64,000 nt of DNA, taken from contig NZ_JAAXOW010000001.1 in assembly GCF_012396185.1 (NCBI RefSeq), forward strand, positions 1,116,001 to 1,180,000. Direction: 5' to 3'. Both the position numbers and the translations under genes were made by a program. The notes under the pieces are model-generated. The model was not told the DNA's origin. It saw only the letters and a list, made by a program, of their open reading frames with translations, and ran no database searches. Positions 16,501 to 26,000 of this stretch are shown piece by piece. Every line of letters begins with the position of its first letter. Position 1 is the stretch's first letter. The DNA comes from Sanguibacter hominis ATCC BAA-789 (GTDB lineage: Bacteria > Actinomycetota > Actinomycetes > Actinomycetales > Cellulomonadaceae).

Positions 16501-18490
16501 GTCCGCGCAGCACTTCGACCGCTGGTGGCGCGACGCCCGCCGCGCGACGCCCGACCTGCTGACGTTCACCGCGGAGATGATCGCGCCCGAGGCCGCTGCG
16601 CTCGACCTCACCGAGTACCCCGAGGAGTGGGAGCAGGGCGACCTTCGGCTCGCGCTCACGTACCAGTTCACGCCCGGGCGCGCGTCCGACGGCGTGACCG
16701 TGCACGTCCCGCTCGCCGTCCTCGACCGCGTCCAGCCGGACGGCTTCGACTGGCTCGTCCCCGGCATGTGGCTCGACCTGACGACCGCGTGGATCCGGGC
16801 CCTGCCCAAGCCCGTGCGCGTGCAGCTCGTGCCTGCGCCGGACGTGGCGCGCGACGTCGTCGGCTGGATCCGCGAGCACGAGCCCGCATGGGCGGACATC
16901 ACGCGCGCGGGCGACATGGCGACCCCGTTCACGGCGGCGTTCACGCGTGCGGTGCGCGCGCTGCGCGACGTGGTCGTGCCTGACGACGCGTGGGACCCGT
17001 CGCGGCTGCCCGACCACCTGCGGATGATGTTCCGGGTGTCGGACTCGCGCGGCGTCGTCGTCGACGAAGGTGCCGACCTGGTCGCGCTGCAGCGTCGCCT
17101 CGCTGCGCGGACGCAGGCTGAGGTGCGCTCGGCCGTGAAGTCCGCGGTCGGCGCGGCGCTGCGCGAGGCGCAGGCCGCCGCACGCGAGGGTGCGTCCGCT
17201 CCTGGCCCCGCCGCCGGTACCTCCGCCGACGGGCCGGGCTCCGGTCCTGTCGCCGGGCTGGCCGGGCCGGGCTCCGGCCCTGTCGCCGAGGTAGGGGGTT
17301 CCTCGCGAGGTAGTGCCGTCGACAGCCCTACCTCGCGTGCACGGGCCTACCTCGGCGAGGGCGGCGCCGGGGGCGAGGGGCGCGACGGTGCGAGCGGCGC
17401 CGGGGCCGACGGCGCCGCTGCGAACGGGCCTGCGGGCGGCGTGATCGAGGAGCAGACCTCCCTCGCGACCTGGCCGGTCCTGCGCGACGGCGCCGGCGCG
17501 GCCGTCCCCGGCGACGCGCTGCCCGACGAGGTCTACACGCGCCTCGGCGCAGGCGAGGCCGCGATGACGGTGCGCGGCTACCCGGCATTCGTCGTCGAGC
17601 TCGCGCCCCGCTCCGCTGCCCCGAAGAGCACCGCGCAGGGTACGTCCGCGGCGCCGAAGCGCGACAAGGGCAAGAACACGACGGGCGGGACGACGTCGGG
17701 TGCCTCGAACGTCGAGTCCGTCGCCCTGCGCGTGCTCGCGGACCAGCGCCGCCAGGCGCCCGAGCATGCACGCGGCGTGCGCGCGCTGCTCCTCGCCGAG
17801 ACGGCGCTCGCGACCGCGCGCGTGACGACACGGTGGACGGGTCAGCAGGCGCTCACGCTCGCGGCGAGCCCGTACCGGAACACCGACGCGCTCGTCGCGG
17901 ACGTGCAGGCCGCGGCGGTCGCGGCACTCACGTCGGGCAGCGAGCCGGGGATCCCGGAGGCGTCGACGATCCGCGACCGCGCGACCTACGAGGCGGCCCG
18001 CGCCGCGGTGCGGGACCGGCTCGAGGAGCGGGTGCACCAGATCGTCGGGCACGTCGTCGCGGCGCTCGCGGCGGCGCGTGACATCGACGTCGCCGTGCGC
18101 GGCTCGACGAGCCTGGCTCTCCTCAACACGCTCACGGACGTACGGGACCACGCGGCGTCGCTCGTCTACGACGGGTTCGTGTCGCGGACGCCGCCCGACC
18201 GGCTGCGCCACCTGCCGCGCTACCTGCGTGCGGACCTGCACCGCCTCGAGAAGGCGGAGTCCAACCCGAACCGTGACGCGGAGCTCGCCTGGCGGATCCG
18301 CGACGTCGAGGAGGATCACGCGCGCGCCCGTGCGGCGTACGCGTCGGGCAAGCCCGACCTGGCGCGGCTCGCGGTGCTCGACGACGTCCGCTGGCAGCTC
18401 GAGGAGCTGCGCGTGTCGTTCTTCGCGCAGCAGCTCGGCACGGACGGGTCCGTCTCGGAGAAGCGCATCCGCAAGCAGCTCGCCGGCTGA
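13574..18490 (+). CDS. hrpA: HrpA-type ATP-dependent RNA helicase (DEAH box), with two repeat-derived insertions
   Basis: The 1638-residue product starts at GTG 13574 after a GGGAGA ribosome site; an in-frame extension upstream overlaps DUF192 and is rejected. Helicase motifs are visible: GATGSGKTT near residue 90, DEAH near 200, SATIDS, a TNVAETSLTVPG block, and QRSGRCGR. The HA2 region and the large C-terminal DUF3418-type domain of HrpA follow. It unwinds RNA and assists ribosome rescue or mRNA processing. Two 24-residue inserts (residues 290-313 and 1238-1261) are encoded by 72-bp palindromic elements flanked by Gly/Ala/Ser-rich linkers. They make the protein longer than the roughly 1300 residues usual for HrpA. 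Confidence 0.95.
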   Translation: MSTSDRPEHRSARGAGRRRGGRGRSGRGAARFPDTASLDARALARAQRAATIRGAVAVPPITYPENLPVSGHRAEISEAIRDHQVVIVAGATGSGKTTQLPKILLDLGRGRAGQIGHTQPRRLAARTVAERIAEEIGAEHTGPDGVTRRGKLGGVVGYQVRFTDESSDSTLVKVMTDGILLAQIQRDPLLRAYDTLIIDEAHERSLNIDFLLGYLTQLLPQRPDLKLVITSATIDSERFANHFAATAPDGSRVPAPVIEVSGRTYPVEVRYRPLVPDPVPSVSPSDARDAEVGASSRVRALDGPTSRESTYLGARGGAGSAGGAGRDDGSASRKTGGGKGKQPPKDGAGTARRQAVERDLMTAICEAVDELFAAGPGDILVFLSGEREIRDAEDALRGHLGDRVDGRGLPTSVEVVPLYARLSAAEQHRVFEPHAGRRVVLATNVAETSLTVPGIRYVVDPGTARISRFSKATKVQRLPIEPISQASANQRSGRCGRVADGIAIRLYSEDDFESRPEFTDPEILRTSLASVILQMVAAGVAAGPDDVAKFPFVDQPDVRSIRDGVGLLTELGALETVPGSGTRLTDVGRALAQLPMDPRLARMIVEGARRGVGREVIIVAAALSIQDPRERPTEQRQHADQMHARFADASSDFLTYLNLWEYLKSQRRELSSSAFRRLCKAEFVNFLRVREWQDVVGQLKDMALQLGLEVKPASRALVADGDAKGVVRRGASGARALSVAEAMAEAQERGGVAPEDVNHRLAWDADTIHRSLLAGMLSQLGMQEATEVRATPKGGRPAKEDRRAARQARNDYQGARGARFAIFPGSAVVKKPPAWIMAGELVETSRLWAREVARIQPEWAEELGAHLAKRVYSEPHWSSKQGAAQAYEKVLLYGLPIVAQRKVLYGKVDPAGARELFIRHALVEGDWTTRHEFFHANRALLDEAEQLEARARRRDLVVDDEALFAFYDERIPADVVSAQHFDRWWRDARRATPDLLTFTAEMIAPEAAALDLTEYPEEWEQGDLRLALTYQFTPGRASDGVTVHVPLAVLDRVQPDGFDWLVPGMWLDLTTAWIRALPKPVRVQLVPAPDVARDVVGWIREHEPAWADITRAGDMATPFTAAFTRAVRALRDVVVPDDAWDPSRLPDHLRMMFRVSDSRGVVVDEGADLVALQRRLAARTQAEVRSAVKSAVGAALREAQAAAREGASAPGPAAGTSADGPGSGPVAGLAGPGSGPVAEVGGSSRGSAVDSPTSRARAYLGEGGAGGEGRDGASGAGADGAAANGPAGGVIEEQTSLATWPVLRDGAGAAVPGDALPDEVYTRLGAGEAAMTVRGYPAFVVELAPRSAAPKSTAQGTSAAPKRDKGKNTTGGTTSGASNVESVALRVLADQRRQAPEHARGVRALLLAETALATARVTTRWTGQQALTLAASPYRNTDALVADVQAAAVAALTSGSEPGIPEASTIRDRATYEAARAAVRDRLEERVHQIVGHVVAALAAARDIDVAVRGSTSLALLNTLTDVRDHAASLVYDGFVSRTPPDRLRHLPRYLRADLHRLEKAESNPNRDAELAWRIRDVEEDHARARAAYASGKPDLARLAVLDDVRWQLEELRVSFFAQQLGTDGSVSEKRIRKQLAG
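14441..14512 (+). repeat. Family A palindromic element inside hrpA, copy 1 (72 bp, 24 codons)
   Basis: It begins GCCGAGGTAGG and ends with the exact reverse complement CCTACCTCGGC. Inner arms TCCTCGCG and CCCTACTTCGCG lie between. It is read in frame and codes for residues starting AEVGASSR and ending TYLG. It differs from the copy at 17285 at 14 of 72 positions and starts in the same codon phase. It lies between the first helicase domain and motif IV, in a Gly/Ala/Lys-rich linker. Confidence 0.9.
17285..17356 (+). repeat. Family A palindromic element inside hrpA, copy 2 (72 bp, 24 codons)
   Basis: It has the same ends (GCCGAGGTAGG and CCTACCTCGGC), the same length and the same reading phase as the copy at 14441. 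It codes for residues starting AEVGGSSR and ending AYLG; 16 of 24 residues match copy 1. It lies in a Gly/Pro/Ala-rich linker within the C-terminal half of HrpA, where an insertion could be tolerated. Confidence 0.9.
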
Positions 18491-18595
18491 GCCCGGTCTG
18501 CGGGTGGTCCCGGCGCCGGGGCCGTCCGCCGAACTAGAGTTCAGGTGCCCCCGCACGGCAGGCGTCCGGGGCACGACGACGCGAGGTGTTCCCAC

Positions 18596-18922
18596 ATGAC
18601 CGTGATCGCAGCCGGGATCGGGGCGGCGCTGGCCGCTGCGGTGATCCACTTCCGCCGTGCCGGGCAGCGGGCGCTCGTCGTCGCGTGCATCGCCGTCATG
18701 GCTGTCCTCGTGGTGGTCACGGCGTTCTCGCGGATGGACAGCTCGGGCGAGGTGTCGAGCTATGGCGTCTTCGCGTTCGTCATCGTGTACTTCGCGCTCG
18801 ACTACCGCGGCCGCAAGGCTGCGGAGGACAAGGCGGCCGCGGACAAGGCAGCCGCAGAGGCAGAAGACTCCGATGCGCCGGCGTCGGAAGCCGACGCCGC
18901 AGGGGACTCGCAGACCCGCTGA
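18596..18922 (+). CDS. Small membrane protein with two TM helices and acidic Ala-rich tail
   Basis: The 108-residue product starts at ATG 18596 after GCGAGGTG. It has two hydrophobic segments (about residues 2-18 and 26-43) and a third near 52-68. A Lys/Ala then Asp/Glu/Ala-rich cytoplasmic-type tail follows. A TAGAGT -10-like hexamer lies near 18535. No family is recognised. It stands alone between hrpA and the VOC gene. Confidence 0.6.
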   Translation: MTVIAAGIGAALAAAVIHFRRAGQRALVVACIAVMAVLVVVTAFSRMDSSGEVSSYGVFAFVIVYFALDYRGRKAAEDKAAADKAAAEAEDSDAPASEADAAGDSQTR

Positions 18923-18959
18923 CCGGGCGGGCGCCGTCGGCCGTGCCTACGGTGTGGAC

Positions 18960-19397
18960 ATGGCAGCGACGGTGCGGCAGGTCCAGGTCACGTTCGACTG
19001 CGCGGAGCCGGAACGGCTCGCGCGCTTCTGGTGCGACGTCCTCGGGTACGTCATCCCTGACCCGCCCGAGGGCTTCACGGACTGGGACGAGTTCAACCGG
19101 GCGCTCCCGCCCGAGCACCAGGGTTCTGCGTTCGCGTGCCAGGACCCGTTCGGCGTCGGCCCGCGGCTGTTCTTCCAGCGCGTCCCTGAGGGCAAGACCG
19201 TGAAGAACCGCGTGCACCTCGACGTCCGCGTCGGGACGGGGCTCGTGGGTCCGGAACGGCTTGCCGCGCTCGAGGCGGAGAGTGCGCGTCTCGTGGCGCT
19301 CGGCGCGACGCAGGTCCGGGTCATGGAGGCGGACGGCATCGACGAGTCGTGCATCGTGATGCAGGACGTCGAGGGCAACGAGTTCTGCCTGGACTGA
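18960..19397 (+). CDS. VOC/glyoxalase-like protein
   Basis: The 145-residue protein is one VOC domain pair. VQVTFDCAEPERLARFWCDVLGY is the standard first beta-alpha-beta module of glyoxalase-like proteins. Later NRVHLDVRV and an ending with MQDVEGNEFCLD supply the second module and its metal-ligand Glu. In this subfamily (often annotated glyoxalase-like domain) the substrate is unknown. ATG 18960 was chosen because the conserved strand starts soon after; GTG 18954 is a close alternative. Confidence 0.85.
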   Translation: MAATVRQVQVTFDCAEPERLARFWCDVLGYVIPDPPEGFTDWDEFNRALPPEHQGSAFACQDPFGVGPRLFFQRVPEGKTVKNRVHLDVRVGTGLVGPERLAALEAESARLVALGATQVRVMEADGIDESCIVMQDVEGNEFCLD

Positions 19398-19498
19398 GGC
19401 CTGCCTGAGACCTGTCTGTGACCCGGCCGCGACCAGCGGCCCCTATCGTCGCAGGTGAGGCCGCGAGGGTGCGGCGACAGTCGACGTCGGGGGCAGAC

Positions 19499-20017
19499 GT
19501 GGAGACATCGGTGCGTGAGCGGTTGCAGATGATCGCGCTCGTGCTCGTGGTGGGCCTGGGCGCGGGCCTGCTCGTGCAGATGTTCATGCGCGGGGAGAGC
19601 CTGCCGAGCCCTGATCCTGCCGAGCAGGCGGCGGCCGACCGCGTGACGATGCTCGTCGCGTCAGCCTTCAGCGGCTCGGTCATGACGACGGCGTCGCTGT
19701 ACGAGGGTGGGACCGTGGACGTCGGCACGGACGCTCTCGCGGGGACGTCGCTCGCCGATCCTGCGCGTGCGTCGCTCGCCGTGCTCACGGCCGCGGCAGC
19801 TCAGCGCGTCGACCAGGGCGACCCGCTCGAGGCACGCGTGGCTCCCCGTGAGGTTGCGATCGATCAGGAGGACGGTCGCACCGTGATCGAGGCGAGGACC
19901 GCGGTGACGACGCTGCACAGGAACGCGCCGGAGGCGACGGTCATCCTCGTCTCGACGACGACGCTCGACGACGCGACCGGCACGGTCCTGTCGTTCGAGG
20001 CGACCGGCCTGGACTGA
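19499..20017 (+). CDS. Membrane-anchored extracellular protein of unknown function
   Basis: The 172-residue protein starts at GTG 19499 after a GGGGGCAG ribosome-binding stretch. It has one N-terminal TM helix (about residues 9-28, MIALVLVVGLGAGLLVQMF) and no lipobox. The rest is an Ala/Thr/Val-rich soluble domain, probably outside the cell, with no recognised motif. A strong bidirectional terminator follows at 20033-20073. Confidence 0.6.
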   Translation: METSVRERLQMIALVLVVGLGAGLLVQMFMRGESLPSPDPAEQAAADRVTMLVASAFSGSVMTTASLYEGGTVDVGTDALAGTSLADPARASLAVLTAAAAQRVDQGDPLEARVAPREVAIDQEDGRTVIEARTAVTTLHRNAPEATVILVSTTTLDDATGTVLSFEATGLD

Positions 20018-20032
20018 GCCGGCGCCGCGCGC

Positions 20033-20073
20033 AGACGGACGCGACCCCTCCGGGGAGGGGGTCGCGTCCGTCT
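20033..20073. terminator. Strong bidirectional terminator between convergent genes
   Basis: A perfect 16-bp stem, AGACGGACGCGACCCC and its complement, encloses a short loop. It lies between the plus-strand gene ending at 20017 and the minus-strand surface-protein gene ending at 20098. No T run is needed in either direction for such a stem in a high-GC genome. Confidence 0.85.
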
Positions 20074-20097
20074 GTGCGTGCGGGGCGTGCCGCTGGG

Positions 20098-23000
20098 TCA
20101 GACCTGGTGCGAGCCGCGGCGTCGGCGGACGCTCACGAGGTAGCCGCCCGCACCGAGCAGCAGCGCGGCGAGAGCCGCGAGCGACGCGATCTGTGCGCCG
20201 GTGACCGGGAGCCTTGCCGGCGGGCGGGTCTCGTCGGCGGGGTCGTCCGGGTCGTCCGGGTCGTCGCCGCCCGCGACGGGCTCGTCAGGGCCGCCCTGCG
20301 GGTCCTTCGTGATCGAGTCGAAGTGGTTGACGAGCTGCACCTCGGCCTCCCCGGGGGCGGTCGTGGTGGACAGGCCGTCGACGGGGATCGTCGTCCCGGT
20401 GGCCGCGGCGACGCTCCCGCCGACGACGACGTCTGCCCGCGTCGAGGTCGCGCCGCCGGTCCCGGTCTCCGTGAGGACGCACGTCGCGCCGACGGGCAGG
20501 TGCTCGTAGGTCGTCGTGAGGCTCGGTGCGCGGAGCGTGCGCTCCGCGCCGCCGGGCACGGCGACCGGGGACGTGGTGCCGTCGCGCTCGAGCGTGCACG
20601 CGAGCTCGACGACGAACGGACCGTTCGCGCCCGGGGCGCTGAGGTCGCCCTCGATGGTCTTGACGACCGTGAGAGACGTCTCGTCGAAGGTGTTCGTCGC
20701 ACGCACGGTCGCGGTCGAGACGGTCTCGCCCGGCTGGGGTGCCTCGATGAGCACGGTGCCGTCGGCCGGGGCGAGGGCGGTGCGCGTGGCGCCGCCCTTC
20801 GTGACCTCGGCGACGACGCACGTGGTCCCCGCGGGGAACGTCCCGAAGGTACGGGTCGCGCCGCCGACGAGGTCGAACTTCTCGTCGAGGACGTTCGCGC
20901 CACGGTACGTGCACCGCGCGGTGAAGCCGAACGGGCCGGTGCCGTGCTCCGCGGCCGCGCCGTCGACCTTCTTGGTGACGGCGAGGATGCCTGCGTCGAA
21001 CGCGTTGGTCACGGTGACGGCGTTGGGGGTGACGCCGATCGCGACGTCAGCCGTCCCCGTCCCGGTGACCGTGACGCCGTCGCCGACCACGACGACGCTG
21101 TCAGCGTCGCCGTCGCTGACCTCGGCGAGCTCGCACTCGGCGCGGGCCGGGATCGTGCCGGCGGGGACGGTGTAGGTGTCGCCACCGGCCAGGTCGAAGC
21201 GGAGCGTCGGGTCGCCCCCGAAGAGGACCGGGGTCCCGGAGACGGCCGCGGTGCAGGAGAGCTCGAACGAGAACGTCGTCGCGACGCCGCGGTCGGCCTT
21301 CGTGTCGACGACCTTCGTGACGGACAGGCCGCTGTACGCGTAGGTGTTGGTGAGGGTCGCGACCTGCGCGGCCGGCACGACGCCGCCCGTCGCGTCGGCC
21401 GTGATCGTCACGGTCGCGCCGGCGGACCGGATGGTCTCGCCGAAGGCGCCGAGCGCGCCGGTCTCCTCGACGGCGCACTGCGCGCCCACGGGGATGCCGT
21501 CGATCTGGTGCTCGTGGTCACCGGCGTCGTCGAGGACGACGGGCATCGGGCCGAGGTCGAGCTCCGCACCGCCCAGCGTGCACGACACGTCTGCGGTGAA
21601 GGAGCCGGGTGCGAACGCCGCGGCCGGGCCGGTGACGTCCTTGCGAACGAGGAGCGGGCCCGTGAGCACCTGGACGCCCATCTTGGCGGGGGAGATCTTC
21701 TTCCACGCCGTCTGGCCCTCGTCGCGGTACTTCACGCCGAACTGGTTCCAGGCCACGACGTCGTCAGCCGCGGGGCTCGCGGGGACGCCGTCGGCGAAGG
21801 TGCTGTCGGCGAGGGCGTTGACGGTCTGGAACGTGACGTCGACGAACGCGCCGGGCTGGAGCGCACGCGCACCGGTGGTGCGCAGGTCCACGCTCACGCG
21901 CAGGCCGGTGACGCGGTCCCACTCGGTCGTGGGGGCGACCTCGGTCCACATCTCGCCGCTCTGCTCGCAGACGGCGCCCGTGAGGAGACCGCTCCAGGTG
22001 TCGGCGCACGCCGTCGGCGTCGTCGTGACCTCGGTGCGGACGGTCGCGCCTGCGGGCGCGGACACGTCGAGCGATCCGGGGACGAGGCGCGGGCGGTAGC
22101 TCGAGCCGCGGTCGGCGCCCGAGATGATCATCGTGTCGTCGGCCGACGCGAGCGGGTCGAAGATCGTCAGCTGTTCGACGTTCGTCGTGCCGCCGTTGAT
22201 CGCGCGCAGGACCCAGTGGTCGGTGCCGCCGACGACGGAGCGCGCTATGCAGGGCGTGCGGTAATAGCTCCCGCCGGTGGCCGCGAGGAGCGGGGTGCAC
22301 TCCTGCCCCTCGGGGGTCGCCGCTCCGGTGACCGCTCCGCGGACTCCCTTGACGGTGAAGAGGTTCGGGCCGCCTGTCGGCGAGACGTGGTCGCTGACGC
22401 CGCACGTCGTCCGGTCTGCTGCCCACGCGCCAGTGACCGGGCGTGAACCTACGAGCGGGGTGCATGCGGCCAGCGTCTCCGCCGTCCGCACGGTCATCGT
22501 GTTGATCGCCTGCTGGGATGCGGTCAGGCCAGCCTGCAGCTCGAGGAGGACGCGCACGGTGACGGTCTCGCCGGGCTTGAGCGTGCGGCCTGTCGCGGGC
22601 CAGGTGAGGACGAGGTCCTGACCGTCCTGGACGATCGTGACGTCGTCGGACATGAGGCCGTCCGGGTCGGCCGTGACGACCGGCGCCTCACCGGTCCACA
22701 GGAGCGACGTGGGGAGCGTGTCGCGCAGCTCGGTGACGGTGAGGAAGCCGGTGCCGGCGTTGCGGAACGTGAGGTCCCACGGCACCGCGCGGCCGACGTC
22801 GACCGTCCGGGTGCCCTCGTTCGCGAGCTTGTCGACGGCGAGCCTGCGCGTGCCCTCGGTCAGCGTGAGGAGGGCGGCGGCGGCACGCTCGTCGGACGCC
22901 TCGCCCGTGAGGCGGTCGGCGATCGCGGTCACGGTGTTCGGCACGGTGCGGTCGGCTCCCGCGATCGCCACCGGTCTCCCGGCGGACCGGGTCGTGTCGC

Positions 23001-26000
23001 GCAGGCGCACGGTGAACCGTGCAGCGCCGCTCCAGCCGGAGGCGGGCAGCTGGCTCGAGAAGAAGGTGCCGTCCGCCTTGGAGAACACGAACCGGATGCC
23101 GGTCGCACGGCTGACGTCAGCGCCCGTCACGGGGAGCGTGACGGCGGCAGCGGTTGCTGCCGTGCCCGTGCGCCACTCGGACGCGCCACCCGCGCCGAAC
23201 GGCCCGTGCACGTCGACGCGGACGCGGTCCGCGCCGTTCGGCAGGGTGATCGTGCCGAGGCCGACGAGGTCGAACTCGTCCCAGAACTGAGGGGCCGTCA
23301 CGATGTCGTCGGTCAGGCGCACCTCGGCAGGCGAGATCGTGCTGGTCCCCTGGGTCGCGCCCAGGGTGACGGTCACGGGGGTCGTGCGAGCTGGCGCGGC
23401 GATCGTCGTCGGGGAGACCGACTTGGACGCGGTCACGTCGATCGCACCACCCGAGAGCGGGACCGACGCGGTCGCCGTGCCGGCAGCGACGACGGTCGGC
23501 GCGAGGACCGGGTCGTAGCTCTGGGCGTACCCGTGGTTGTCGACCGGGTGGGCCTTGCCCGCGCGGAGCTCCTGGGGGTCGCCCGTCGAGCGCACGTGCG
23601 TGCGCAGTCGCGTCTCGAGCGTGAGCGCGACCTTGTTGCCCGCAGAGATGGTGCCGCCGGTCGTGGTCGGGTCGGTGCCCTGCATCGTGACGGACACGCC
23701 GACGACGTCGGCGAGCTGCGCGGGCGTCGCGGCGAGGAGCTGGGTGACGCTCATCGACGACGACGTGAGGTCACCGGTCGCCGGGTCGTACCGCAGGAGC
23801 CACGCGACGGACGTGCTGTTGTCGACCTCGGTCGGGCGCGTGACCGTCATCGTGACGCGGGTCAGGTCGAACCGGTCGAAGACCGACTCCTGGCCGCCCG
23901 GGGCGAGCCAGTCGACGCTCGCGGCGAACGGGTCGGCGAGGGCGTCGGCGAGGTGGCAGGGCGCGACGTCGACCCCGGAGCAGGCCGGGTCGGTGATGCG
24001 CAGGTAGGACGCGCGGGCGACCGAGTCGTTCCACGCGGTGACGGTGAAGCTCCGTGTCGGGTAGGACGCCGCGGCGGTGCCGGTGGGCGGCACGAGCAGC
24101 TCGCCCGCAGGGGTGACCGTCTTCTCGATGCGCACGAGCGGGACGGCGTCGACGATCGTGATGTCGTCGTGGTCGCTGTCCGTCACGGGCGCGCCTCCGC
24201 CGATCGGCTGCCCGTCGATCCCTGCGGTGTTGCGCACGACGCCGGGCGTCGTGTGGTTGTACGTCGCGGTGCCGGTCACCCAGGCGTTGGACGCGGAGCG
24301 GCGGACCTCGCGGACCTGCCAGGTCAGGACGAACGTGCGGTCGGTCGTCGAGCTCGCGACGCCGTCGCCCACGGCGGGCGCGTACGGGTCGTAGCCGGCG
24401 TCGGTCGCGGCCGCGGTGCGCGCGGGGACGTTCTCCGCGAGGACGAGGCGCGCGCCCGTGGCGTCGCGTCGCTGCGCGGCCGTGAGCGTGTGCCCCGTGA
24501 ACCCGGTCGAGCTCATCCAGCCGCCCAACGGCGGGGTGACGGCCTGCCAGGTACCGCCGATGTACAGCTCGACAGCGGTGACCGTGTCGTACTTGAGGTA
24601 CCAGCCGTTGGTGAACGGCGTCGTCGAGAAGGTGCGGGGCTCGATGCGCTGGAGGTTGAACGCGTCGGCGACGCTCGCGGCGACGGGTCCGGCCGGGTCG
24701 GCAGGGTCGCTGATCGTCACGGTCTCGAGGCCGTTGCTCACGCGCCATGACAGGGTCGTGGTGCGCGTCTGGCCGGACTGCGCGCTGACGGTCGCGTCGG
24801 ACCACGCCTTCTGGATGGCGACGTCGCCGGTGCCGGGCGGCGACGGCTCGACCGCGACGTTCACGCCCTTGCCGTCGGTGTCGGACAGGGGGGTGCCTGC
24901 CTCGGTCTCGCCCTCTGCGCCGGCTGTCGCCGCGTTGGCGAGCGCGGCGGCGGGCAGCGGGCCGCCCGTGCGCAGTGCGCTGCGCGCGGTCGTGACGAGG
25001 TACGGGATGACGGTGACGCTCTCCTCGAAGCCCTGCGTGTTCTCCAGGACGAGACGTACGCCCGTGACGTCGGAGAGCGACGCGCCGCCGGAGGTGAACT
25101 GGGCGCCGGTGAGGCTGAGCAGCGAGGCGGCAGCGACGGCGGGGGCGGTGTGGACGGTCGTCCAGGTGCCGAGCGCCGTCTGGACCTCGACCTGCACCGC
25201 CGTGTTCGCAGGGATCTGCGTGGGTGCGAGGGAGACGAGGTTGAAGCCGTTCCAGAACTCGCCGGCCCCACCAGCCCAGGCGTCGGCGATGGTCAGCGTG
25301 TCTGCGGTGACGTAGCTCGACGAGACGGCGAGGTCGGAGCGCAGCGAGACGACGGCGCGGTCGCCGGGGCGCAGCGGCCCGGCGGGTGCGACGGTCTTCG
25401 TCAGGGTGACGTCGATCGCGGCGGGCACGACGGTGAGCGTGTCGTCGTCCTGCGCCTGGGTGGTGCGGCCGTTGGTCGCGGTGATCGTGCTGGTCGCGGT
25501 GTTGGTGTGGGTCACCGCGTCGGTGACGCTCCCCTCGGGGGTGTCGACGGCGACGACGACGCGGGCCGGGTCGGCGTTCGGGGTGATCGAGCCGGTGAAG
25601 ACGATCTCGAAGCCGGTGACGTGGGTGCCTGCCGGGGGTGCCGGGGTAGCGGGTGTGGCGCCCTCGGGGAAGACGACGTCAGCGGTGCTGCCGTCGGAGA
25701 AGTGGTAGACGGCCTTGGCGTCGGTCGCGCCGGTGGGCCAGCCGGGTGCGCTCTTGAGACCGCCGAACTGGACCTTGGTGTCGAAGAAGCCGAGGTCGGT
25801 GATGCGGAGCTCGCGGACGGCGACGTCGGAGAGCTGCGCAGCGGTGAGGGTCAGGGTCGAGCTCTGCCCGGCCGAGATGCGTGCGGGGGCGAAGCTCTTC
25901 GTAATCGTCGTCGCGAGGTTCGCGGGCACGACGGCGTGGGGTGCGGTGGCCGTCTTCGACACCGTGGGCCTGCCGGCGACGGTCACGGCTGCGGACGCGA

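Noticed and set aside
12335-18649. Long minus-strand ORFs (846 and 1200 residues) opposite hrpA
   Set aside because: They are frame shadows of hrpA: Arg-, Pro- and Ala-rich, no domain, while the plus frame carries all helicase motifs.
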